This document shows, piece after piece, positions 1 to 4,610 of a stretch of DNA of 6,828 bases. The notes beneath the pieces were generated by a model, which was given only the letters and a program-made list of their open reading frames with translations, did no database searches and was not told the DNA's origin. Made by a program: the position numbers and the translations under genes. This stretch comes from Spirochaetia bacterium (GTDB lineage Bacteria; Spirochaetota; Spirochaetia; Treponematales; Breznakiellaceae): contig BNVA01000108.1 of assembly GCA_025997755.1 (NCBI GenBank), positions 1 to 6,828 of the forward strand, read 5' to 3'. Position 1 is the first letter of the stretch, and every line of letters begins with the position of its first letter.

Positions 1-34
1 GAAAAGCACAAGGATACAAAACAACAAAAAATAG

Positions 35-172
35 GCTAAAATACTAAATTTTATAAAACACGGTAACTATGCCGAACGCAAGGTTAGGCGGGCCGACACT
101 CCGGCGTGGAGGGTAACCGGTTATATCCTGGACAAAATAGAAGACGGTTTTGATATATGCGAACAATACGGA
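35..172 (+). other. Open reading frame leader in frame with the D5-type helicase, no usual start codon
   Basis: The frame of the downstream helicase gene is open back to an amber codon (TAG, 32-34), with no ATG, GTG or TTG in between. Read through, the segment looks protein-like, with stretches such as RRADTPAWRVTGYILDKIED. This suggests that coding sequence may extend upstream of the ATG at 173. Explanations include a non-standard start (ATA, or CTG at 128), amber readthrough, a frameshift or a sequencing error. An ATG at 69 in another frame gives only 15 codons. Bases 1-34 are A-rich and too short to assign; the three forward frames end at 32-34, 37-39 and 45-47, so any of them could carry the tail of an upstream gene. 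Confidence 0.4.
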
Positions 173-1495
173 ATGACGGAAAAGGATCAGGCGGATGCCA
201 TAGTGGAACAATGCGGCCGGTTTATAAAATACTGCGGCACCTTAGGCTGGCTTACCTACAACTACGGGAACGGATGCTGGACTAGCGAGTTTGACGAAAC
301 GGTTGTAGTTGAAATTGTAAAAGACTTTGCCGAGCAGCGCCGCGCGGGCGCGCAAAACAACGAGGAAGAAAAGTTTGCAAAGACACTTTTAACAAACCAC
401 AGCGTGAACGCGGTGCTCAATTTAATAAAGACAAACAGCGATATAAAAAAGAACCATGATGAGTTTGACACCGACCCCTATACGATAAACTGTCATGGTG
501 AACTATGGGATTTACGGACGGCAGCAATGCGGGAGACGGCACCGGAGGACTTTGTAACAAAGACAACGCGGTTTAAAGCGGACTCAGGCAAACCTGTAAC
601 ATATTTTTCAAGGTTTTTGACACAGATAACGGGGAAGGACGGACAGCCGCGTATCGAGCTTGGGCAGTGGCTTTTGTATTTTTTCGGCTACTGTTTATCG
701 GGGGTTACGTCGGCACAGTTTTTTGTGAACTTTCACGGAAAAGGGAATAACGGCAAGAGCGTGTTACTAATCCTCATGCTTAAAATATTCGGGGATTACG
801 GAGCGCTGCTCTCCCGTGACATCGTGATAGAAAACAAATACCAGAGCAGCTTTGACAACGCCGCACTCCCGGGCGTGCGCTTTGCCGCGCTCATCGACGC
901 TCCGGACGGGGTGTTAAACATGAACCAGCTTAAATCCATTGTAGCAGGGGATGAGATAAACGCCAAACGGAAGTTCAAGCCGGACTTCAAGTTTTTCCCG
1001 GTATGCAAAATAGCGATAGGCAGTAACCCGCATTTGAAATTGAGAGAAACGGGGTTTGCGGTGCAGCGGCGCATCCGGCTTGTGCCGTTTGACTACACCG
1101 TGCCGGACGGGGAAGAAGACCCGGCTTTGCTGGACAAGCTGCTGGAAGAAGGAGAAGGGATAACCGGACTGCTTGTCCAGATGTGCAAAAAGTATTTTGA
1201 CGCGGGCGGCGGACCCTCCGCTTTTCCCCCTTGCGATGTGGTGGACAAGGCAAGCGCCGATTACCTTAAAAGCGAGGACAAGGTGCGGCTTTACGTCGAT
1301 GCGCGTGTCGAGAAAAAAGAAGGCGGCGAGGTGAAGGCGCAGGAGCTTTACAACGACTATGTGAAATGGGAGCAGGAACAGGGCAACAAACCCATGTCGG
1401 GGCGCACCTTCGGGAGACGGGTTGGTGAGCTGGTAAAAAGCAGGGACAGAAAAAACGACGGTTATATTTATAAAGAAATAGCAATACGGCAATAA
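173..1495 (+). CDS. D5-type primase-associated SF3 helicase (phage/plasmid primase, P4-family C-terminal part)
   Basis: Predicted hexameric SF3 helicase that unwinds phage DNA during replication, 440 aa. The order fits the D5/P4 family. A D5_N-like region includes a DPYTINCHGELWDLRT stretch at residues 101-116. The ATPase follows, with Walker A GKGNNGKS at 189-196, a Walker B region AALIDAPDG at 238-246, sensor-1 motif IAIGSN at 280-285 and an arginine-finger region RRIRLVPF at 299-306. A winged-helix-like tail spans about 370-438. Full P4-type proteins usually carry a primase domain before D5_N. None is visible here, so the catalytic primase is separate, upstream or lost. The ATG at 173 has no Shine-Dalgarno and the frame is open upstream to 35, so the N-terminus is uncertain. 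The Walker B acidic residues are Asp (DAPD), where many relatives have Glu. The family call is firm; the start is not. Confidence 0.9.
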   Translation: MTEKDQADAIVEQCGRFIKYCGTLGWLTYNYGNGCWTSEFDETVVVEIVKDFAEQRRAGAQNNEEEKFAKTLLTNHSVNAVLNLIKTNSDIKKNHDEFDTDPYTINCHGELWDLRTAAMRETAPEDFVTKTTRFKADSGKPVTYFSRFLTQITGKDGQPRIELGQWLLYFFGYCLSGVTSAQFFVNFHGKGNNGKSVLLILMLKIFGDYGALLSRDIVIENKYQSSFDNAALPGVRFAALIDAPDGVLNMNQLKSIVAGDEINAKRKFKPDFKFFPVCKIAIGSNPHLKLRETGFAVQRRIRLVPFDYTVPDGEEDPALLDKLLEEGEGITGLLVQMCKKYFDAGGGPSAFPPCDVVDKASADYLKSEDKVRLYVDARVEKKEGGEVKAQELYNDYVKWEQEQGNKPMSGRTFGRRVGELVKSRDRKNDGYIYKEIAIRQ

Positions 1496-1554
1496 ATTTT
1501 CATGAGTATTTTCACTATTTTTTTTAACTAATTCACAAAACTAGTCCTTTATGT

Positions 1555-1583
1555 TTAAAATCGTGTAAGAGTGTAAATATAGT
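1555..1583 (+). promoter_or_regulatory. Promoter-like pair TTAAAA-N17-TATAGT with a repeat in the spacer
   Basis: TTAAAA at 1555-1560 is followed by exactly 17 bases and TATAGT at 1578-1583. This is the same layout as the promoters predicted before the packaging genes. The first GTGTAAGAGTGTAA copy (1563-1576) fills the spacer, where a bound protein would block RNA polymerase. No plus-strand gene follows, so a transcript would be non-coding or antisense to the Pif1-like gene. The region is AT-rich, so chance is a real alternative. Confidence 0.3.
1563..1576 (+). repeat. Iteron-like repeat copy 1 (GTGTAAGAGTGTAA)
   Basis: This 14 bp unit itself contains GTGTAA twice, spaced by GA, giving an 8 bp period. 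All 14 bases match copy 3, which is inverted, and 13 match copy 2. AGAGTGTAA here (1568-1576) also pairs with TTACACTCT at 1602-1610, so a stem with a 25-base loop is possible. Confidence 0.75.
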
Positions 1584-1601
1584 GAAAATATAAAAAAATT
1601 A

Positions 1602-1615
1602 TTACACTCTGTAAC
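1602..1615 (-). repeat. Degenerate iteron-like repeat (GTTACAGAGTGTAA on minus strand)
   Basis: The plus strand reads TTACACTCTGTAAC. It keeps the AGAGTGTAA half exactly and differs from the consensus at three positions in the other half. It may be a weaker site of the same family or just the partner arm of a stem with copy 1. Confidence 0.45.
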
Positions 1616-1644
1616 TCTATATATTATCATAAGTTAGAATATAT

Positions 1645-1658
1645 AGTGTAAGAGTGTA
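1645..1658 (+). repeat. Iteron-like repeat copy 2 (AGTGTAAGAGTGTA)
   Basis: It shares 14 identical bases with copy 3 (AGTGTAAGAGTGTA) and 13 with copy 1. It is preceded by ATAT, giving the same ATATAGTG string as at 1577-1584. The start-to-start distance from copy 1 is 83 bases by the shared GTGTAAG. Confidence 0.75.
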
Positions 1659-1694
1659 TCAATTTTCCAATTAATTTAATTTTTTTTATTATAA

Positions 1695-1729
1695 TTTCAT
1701 AAGTGTATATATTATATACACTTATGAAA
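1695..1729. repeat. Perfect 35 bp palindrome (17 bp arms, 1-base centre)
   Basis: TTTCATAAGTGTATATA (1695-1711) and its exact reverse complement (1713-1729) flank a single T at 1712. The arms contain AAGTGTA, which resembles half of the neighbouring repeat. The sequence could form a long AT-rich hairpin or cruciform, or be a dimer binding site. Neither side is followed directly by a long T-run in the direction of transcription, so it is not a textbook rho-independent terminator. As it lies between convergent genes, a bidirectional termination role is still possible. Confidence 0.85.
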
Positions 1730-1775
1730 AATAGCTAAATTTGCTAAAATAAAAACATTAATAATACGGAAATTC

Positions 1776-1789
1776 TTACACTCTTACAC
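1776..1789 (-). repeat. Iteron-like repeat copy 3, inverted, overlapping the Pif1-like stop codon
   Basis: The plus strand reads TTACACTCTTACAC; the minus strand reads GTGTAAGAGTGTAA, identical to copy 1. With base 1790 it also gives the AGTGTAAG start of copy 2. Its first base on the minus strand is the last base of the helicase TAG stop (1791-1789). Confidence 0.75.
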
Positions 1790-3396
1790 TAAAATGGAAT
1801 ACTATTCTTAATTCGATTCTCAAAATCCACAATTTTTTGATCTACTTTAATATCTTTCTGTTCAACCGGTCTTGTTAAAATAATACCTTCTAAGGTTTTA
1901 CAACGACTTAATGCCACGTAAGTTTGCCCTGCGGCAAAGGCTTCATTTCCTAAATCTATTGCAACTTTTTCAAAAGTTTGCCCTTGACTTTTATGTATTG
2001 TAATTGCCCAAGCCAGTTTAATTGGATATTGAGTAAATGTCCCTGCAACCTTTGAAACAAGTTTGTTTTTCTCATAATCGAATACGTATTCAATAGCTTC
2101 CCACGTATATAAACCCATAGTATAAGTGAATATACCTATTTTTACATCAACCCTGTCATTGTCTAAATATTCAATAGTACCAATAGTTCCATTAACCCAT
2201 CTGCCTTTTGGATCATTTTTTACCATCATAACTTGTGCTTTTTCTTTTAACTCTAATGCCTCATTAACTGGATAGTCCACTGGCTTATATTGATTGGCAA
2301 ATTTACCTGTCATTACAGCATTATATTCATAGATTTGAGATTTTAAATCTTTTAATTTTTTATCATTGATTTTCTTTGCTGTGTCATTTGTTGTACAAAG
2401 AAATATCCTAGTATCATTAGCTATATTGCTTGCTATAGTCATACATTGTTTATTCAAAATAGAAAATAACATATCATTCATTTCATTTATACGTACTGAA
2501 TTTAATAAATTTATAAACTTTTCATCATTTTGTCTAAAGTTTCTTGTTAGTTCAAAATAGTTGTAGTCTACGTTTTTTAATGACTTTGCGTTAAAAAAGA
2601 AAACACCATTATATACGTATTCAAAATACTCAGTTGCATTCCATTGATACTCAAAGCCTTTAAACTTAACGGTAATAGTTTTACCATCATCTTTTACTAC
2701 TGGTTGTAATTGATACAAATCACCAATAAAAATCATTTGAACACCGCCAAATGGCATATTTGGATCACGGTAGCGTTTTAATATGTAATCTATACCATCA
2801 ATCAAGTCTACTCTTGTCATTGAAATTTCATCAATTACAAGAGTATCTAATTCTCTAAATATTTTCTCAATATTGGATTTATATTTATTATCTTCAATAG
2901 TTTCTGATCTTATTATTTTAGGAGGAAATTGAAATAGTGAATGTATAGTTTTGCCACCAATATGAAGCGCTGCAATACCAGTAGGTGCTAAATACGCTAC
3001 ATTTTTTTCCGTGTATTTCCTAAAGTAATCTATTAGAGTTGATTTACCAGTACCGGCTTTTCCTGTAATAAAAATAAATTGGCTATCACTTTCCATAAGT
3101 GCAAAAGCTCTCTTAAATTCATCAGTTTCCTCAAATCCGTGTTTTTGTTCTATTGCTAAATTCTCCGATGTATTAGAAATAAGACTTGTAGTCTGGTCAT
3201 TTACAACTCTATAATTTAGAGCTTCAACCGATTTTAAATTATTATCGGGTTTATTCTTTTTATTTTGTGATCTTCTATCCAAGAATCGGGATAATTCCAA
3301 CATTAGAAAGAAAATAATTACAATTATAAAAAATATCTTCACCAATTCTTTTTCGGCAAAAATCCGCCCAAAATAAAGGCTTACGCCAACGTTCAT
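1789..3396 (-). CDS. Pif1-like SF1B DNA helicase with a possible N-terminal membrane segment
   Basis: Predicted ATP-dependent 5'-3' DNA helicase, 535 aa. The SF1 motifs are complete: Walker A GKAGTGKST (112-120), motif Ia LAPTGIAALHIGGKTIHSLF (136-155), motif II DEIS (189-192), motif III GDLYQLQPV (225-233), LTRNFRQ (283-289), ITIHKSQGQTF (465-475) and YVALSRCKTLEG (493-504). This pattern is typical of Pif1/RecD-like helicases. Family members act in replication, recombination and G-quadruplex unwinding. Residues 19-35 are strongly hydrophobic (VKIFFIIVIIFFLMLEL), which suggests a membrane anchor. However, that DNA is AT-rich and no Shine-Dalgarno precedes the ATG at 3396. Starts at GTG (residue 19) or ATG (residue 32, base 3303) are possible, and the last would remove the segment. 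The gene is opposite in strand and far more AT-rich than its neighbours, which suggests transfer. The helicase call is firm; its job is unknown. Confidence 0.9.
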   Translation of the reverse strand: MNVGVSLYFGRIFAEKELVKIFFIIVIIFFLMLELSRFLDRRSQNKKNKPDNNLKSVEALNYRVVNDQTTSLISNTSENLAIEQKHGFEETDEFKRAFALMESDSQFIFITGKAGTGKSTLIDYFRKYTEKNVAYLAPTGIAALHIGGKTIHSLFQFPPKIIRSETIEDNKYKSNIEKIFRELDTLVIDEISMTRVDLIDGIDYILKRYRDPNMPFGGVQMIFIGDLYQLQPVVKDDGKTITVKFKGFEYQWNATEYFEYVYNGVFFFNAKSLKNVDYNYFELTRNFRQNDEKFINLLNSVRINEMNDMLFSILNKQCMTIASNIANDTRIFLCTTNDTAKKINDKKLKDLKSQIYEYNAVMTGKFANQYKPVDYPVNEALELKEKAQVMMVKNDPKGRWVNGTIGTIEYLDNDRVDVKIGIFTYTMGLYTWEAIEYVFDYEKNKLVSKVAGTFTQYPIKLAWAITIHKSQGQTFEKVAIDLGNEAFAAGQTYVALSRCKTLEGIILTRPVEQKDIKVDQKIVDFENRIKNSIPF

Positions 3397-3398
3397 AG

Positions 3399-3428
3399 TT
3401 AAAAAGCCTTATGCCGTTATGGTAAGCT
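3399..3428 (+). promoter_or_regulatory. Predicted promoter P1 (TTAAAA-N18-TAAGCT) for the two small genes
   Basis: TTAAAA at 3399-3404 sits in TTCATAGTTAAAA (3392-3404), which recurs exactly at 4115-4127. The -10-like TAAGCT at 3423-3428 lies 18 bases on and is weaker than in the sister promoters. The motif overlaps the start codon of the divergent Pif1-like gene (CAT, 3394-3396), so the two transcription units meet here. Confidence 0.45.
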
Positions 3429-3450
3429 CCAAAGCGACGGAGGCAAAGGC

Positions 3451-3627
3451 ATGGACAAAATAGAGAAGTTACTGGAAACGTTAGAGAAACTGGACCGCAT
3501 AAACAGGGCGAAAAACACTTTGGAGTACCAGTTAAGGGAAGTATGGGAAGATAATCCCGAACTAATGAAAACCCTCAAAGAGGCGGAAAAGGATTTGATA
3601 ACAGTCCTGAAAAAGCAGGGGGCATAG
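3451..3627 (+). CDS. Small charged helical protein, unrecognised (58 aa)
   Basis: I do not recognise this protein. It is rich in Lys, Glu and Leu, and its first 20 residues (MDKIEKLLETLEKLDRINRA) have leucines and isoleucines spaced as in an amphipathic helix or short coiled coil. No membrane segment or catalytic motif is seen. The start is well supported: GGAGG at 3439-3443 lies 7 bases before the ATG, and a predicted promoter lies further upstream. It ends in TAG and the next small gene begins 6 bases later in the same frame, so the pair is probably one transcript. As an accessory phage protein next to a packaging module it could be a regulator or host-modifying peptide, but nothing shows which. 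Confidence 0.65.
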   Translation: MDKIEKLLETLEKLDRINRAKNTLEYQLREVWEDNPELMKTLKEAEKDLITVLKKQGA

Positions 3628-3633
3628 CGAACT

Positions 3634-3771
3634 ATGAGTAACGAGGAATTGAAAGAATTGATAGGGTTGATGGACAAGCTGGGGTATAGGGTAATTTACT
3701 TCAATGACAACACGGCATTGGACAAATCCGGCGGTAAAGGCGATTACGACATCGGGCTTGTAAGGAAGTAG
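3634..3771 (+). CDS. Small protein, unrecognised (45 aa)
   Basis: I do not recognise this protein. A helical, acidic N-terminus (MSNEELKELIGLMDKLGYRV) is followed by a hydrophobic strand-like stretch and a Gly-rich loop (SGGKGDYDIGLVRK). The sequence would fit a tiny helix-plus-strand fold. The ATG follows the previous gene's stop by 6 bases. A purine-rich AGGGGG (3617-3622) lies 11 bases before it, further than ideal. It shares the reading frame of the upstream gene, so readthrough of the TAG at 3625-3627 would give one protein of 106 residues. It ends in TAG about 30 bases before the next predicted promoter. Confidence 0.55.
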   Translation: MSNEELKELIGLMDKLGYRVIYFNDNTALDKSGGKGDYDIGLVRK

Positions 3772-3786
3772 AATCACCCGTTTTTT
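3753..3786 (+). terminator. Weak possible terminator after the small-gene pair
   Basis: CGGG (3753-3756) can pair with CCCG (3777-3780), followed by six T residues (3781-3786). The stem is only 4 bp with a 20-base loop, and it overlaps the end of the second small gene, so support is low. Confidence 0.2.
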
Positions 3787-3801
3787 ATAAAGCCTTGATA
3801 G

Positions 3802-3830
3802 TTAAAACGCGGTTCAAGATATGCTACAAT
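3802..3830 (+). promoter_or_regulatory. Predicted promoter P2 (TTAAAA-N17-TACAAT, extended -10) for the winged-helix gene
   Basis: TTAAAA at 3802-3807 lies in ATAGTTAAAA and is followed by exactly 17 bases and TACAAT at 3825-3830. TGC just before gives the extended -10 form TGCTACAAT. Expected transcription starts at 3836-3838 put the 5' end of the RNA at or next to the ATG at 3839. This is the best-looking member of the promoter set. Confidence 0.65.
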
Positions 3831-3838
3831 CTTGTATC

Positions 3839-4066
3839 ATGGAGAAGACGGAGAGGAAGGTAACGGACAGGGCGGCGCCATACATAGCGAAGACACTGAA
3901 GCTGCTGGAGCGTAACCATGTAACTATATCGGACATAGCGAAGTATAACCGTGTGGACGTGGAGACGGCGCGGCGCATCATAACGACACTGAGCCTAAAC
4001 CATGCCGTCTACGAGATATACGAGAACCGTCCCGGCATATACGGAATACTTCCGAAGAGCCTTTAA
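3839..4066 (+). CDS. Small winged helix-turn-helix DNA-binding protein, likely leaderless
   Basis: Predicted DNA-binding protein of 75 aa. Residues about 18-70 have the pattern of a winged helix: helix KTLKLLERNH, then VTISDIAKYNRVDVETARRI as the helix-turn-helix with the second as recognition helix, then TTLSLNHAVYEIY and a short beta wing ending GIYGIL. Such small proteins are commonly transcription regulators, and some small terminases use a similar fold. An ATG at 3821 would add six residues, but it lies inside the extended -10 box of P2, so I chose 3839, which sits at the expected transcription start. No Shine-Dalgarno is present, consistent with a leaderless mRNA. The position between small accessory genes and the terminase suggests it may regulate late promoters. 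The fold call is moderately sure; the target is unknown. Confidence 0.75.
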   Translation: MEKTERKVTDRAAPYIAKTLKLLERNHVTISDIAKYNRVDVETARRIITTLSLNHAVYEIYENRPGIYGILPKSL

Positions 4067-4121
4067 AGAAAGCCGTCATTCATAAAAGCAAAGACAGCAA
4101 ACAATCAAAAAACATTCATAG

Positions 4122-4150
4122 TTAAAATAAAAGACAAGCCGCAATAAAAT
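4122..4150 (+). promoter_or_regulatory. Predicted promoter P3 (TTAAAA-N17-TAAAAT) for the terminase operon
   Basis: TTAAAA at 4122-4127, inside TTCATAGTTAAAA (4115-4127, identical to the P1 copy), is followed by 17 bases and TAAAAT at 4145-4150. The -10 is framed by CCGC (4139-4142) and GCGG (4152-4155), a small inverted repeat that could be an operator. The leader to the terminase gene would be about 60 bases and contains two similar decamers, ACAATGGGAA and ACAATAGGAA (4171-4190). Confidence 0.6.
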
Positions 4151-4217
4151 AGCGGATAAAACTATTGAGAACAATGGGAAACAATAGGAAAACAACGTTA
4201 ACAGGGAGAGGTAAGAG

Positions 4218-4610
4218 ATGCCGTTTGCAAAGGGGCGGTCGGGCAATCCGGGCGGACGACCGAAAAAAGACACTACGCTTACGGAACTACTGAACAAGTA
4301 CCGCAGCGTAAAATACAACAGGGACGGCAAGTGGGAGAAGGCCGAGAAGCTATTGATAAAGGCTATATGGGAAACCGCGTTTGACAAGAAAGACGTGAAC
4401 GCGATGAAGTACATACTTGACCGGCTGGACGGGAAACCTATAGAGACGATAAGGGCGGAAGTTAGCGGGAAGGACATCAACATATTCAAGGTAACGGAGA
4501 AGGAATTGTTTGACAGCGTGGAGCTGGAGAGGTTGGCGGATGAAAGCAACGCAAAAGAATTCGAGGGTATTATGGGAGCCGCAGAAACGGCAGATGAAGG
4601 CGCTCTCTAG
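4218..4610 (+). CDS. terS: DUF5681-type protein, putative terminase small subunit
   Basis: Putative small terminase subunit, 130 aa, which would recognise phage DNA and hand it to the large subunit for packaging. The N-terminus carries the DUF5681-like signature FAKGRSGNPGGRPKK (3-17). A helical region follows, with WETAFDKKDVNAMKYILDRL (51-70) and DGKPIE just after, a pattern seen in proteins encoded just upstream of phage large terminases. The C-terminus is acidic (AAETADEGAL). The ATG has a strong Shine-Dalgarno, GGAGAGG at 4205-4211, 6 bases upstream. The end overlaps the large subunit gene by 71 bases in a different frame, so translation is likely coupled. The DUF5681 resemblance and position are clear; the small-terminase role is inferred from context. 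Confidence 0.8.
   Translation: MPFAKGRSGNPGGRPKKDTTLTELLNKYRSVKYNRDGKWEKAEKLLIKAIWETAFDKKDVNAMKYILDRLDGKPIETIRAEVSGKDINIFKVTEKELFDSVELERLADESNAKEFEGIMGAAETADEGAL
4526..4532 (+). promoter_or_regulatory. Shine-Dalgarno that sets the large terminase start
   Basis: GGAGAGG lies 7 bases before the ATG at 4540, inside the small subunit gene. The identical string precedes the small subunit ATG (4205-4211). This favours ATG 4540 over the upstream TTG at 4510 as the large terminase start. Confidence 0.7.

Larger units (their letters stand above)
1507..1590. repeat. 12 bp perfect inverted repeat TATTTTCACTAT / ATAGTGAAAATA
   Basis: The arms are at 1507-1518 and 1579-1590, separated by 60 bases. The right arm starts one base into the -10-like hexamer and three bases after the first GTGTAAGAGTGTAA copy. 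The ATATAGTG core recurs at 1641-1648 next to the second copy. It is AT-rich, so a chance origin is possible, but perfect matching over 12 bp beside the other repeats is notable. Confidence 0.5.
1496..1788. other. AT-rich repeat-bearing convergent intergenic region, candidate origin or control region
   Basis: This gap of 293 bases lies between two convergent helicase genes and holds no credible gene. It is very AT-rich and dense in structure: direct and inverted copies of GTGTAAGAGTGTAA, a 35 bp palindrome, a 12 bp inverted repeat and a promoter-like pair, each listed separately. AT-richness, short repeated sites and neighbouring replication genes are typical of phage and plasmid origins, so an origin is a reasonable inference. 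A terminator or regulatory region between converging transcripts is the main alternative. No classic GC-rich stem with a T-tract was seen after the primase-helicase stop. Confidence 0.5.

Noticed and set aside
69..116. 15-codon frame starting at ATG 69
   Set aside because: Too short and without a ribosome binding site; the other frame over the same bases is more protein-like.
914..1492. 192-codon minus-strand frame opposite the D5-type helicase
   Set aside because: The plus strand carries clear SF3 motifs here; the antisense translation has no recognisable domain.
1563..1789. CRISPR-like array from the repeated GTGTAAGAGTGTAA units
   Set aside because: Only three to four copies of 13-14 bp, in both orientations and with uneven spacing; there are no uniform spacers and no cas genes.
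3417..3777. Minus-strand frames of 86 and 71 codons over the small-gene region
   Set aside because: The plus strand has a Shine-Dalgarno, a promoter and coding-like small proteins; the antisense frames are Ser/Phe-rich shadows.
3821..3838. ATG 3821 as the start of the winged-helix gene
   Set aside because: It overlaps the extended -10 element, so the RNA would not contain it; the added residues (MLQSCI) are not typical of the fold.
4174..4293. 39-codon plus-strand frame starting before the small terminase ATG
   Set aside because: It has no ribosome binding site, overlaps the better-supported terminase gene in another frame, and gives a highly basic, Arg-rich translation typical of an off-frame reading.
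4076..4549. 157-codon minus-strand frame across the small terminase gene
   Set aside because: It is a shadow of the plus-strand gene: low-complexity Ser/Phe/Leu-rich translation, no ribosome binding site and no recognisable motif, while the plus strand has the DUF5681 signature and a strong Shine-Dalgarno.
4540..4610. Programmed frameshift joining small and large terminase
   Set aside because: The large subunit has its own ATG with GGAGAGG 7 bases upstream, so simple overlapping translation explains the arrangement; no slippery heptamer was noticed.
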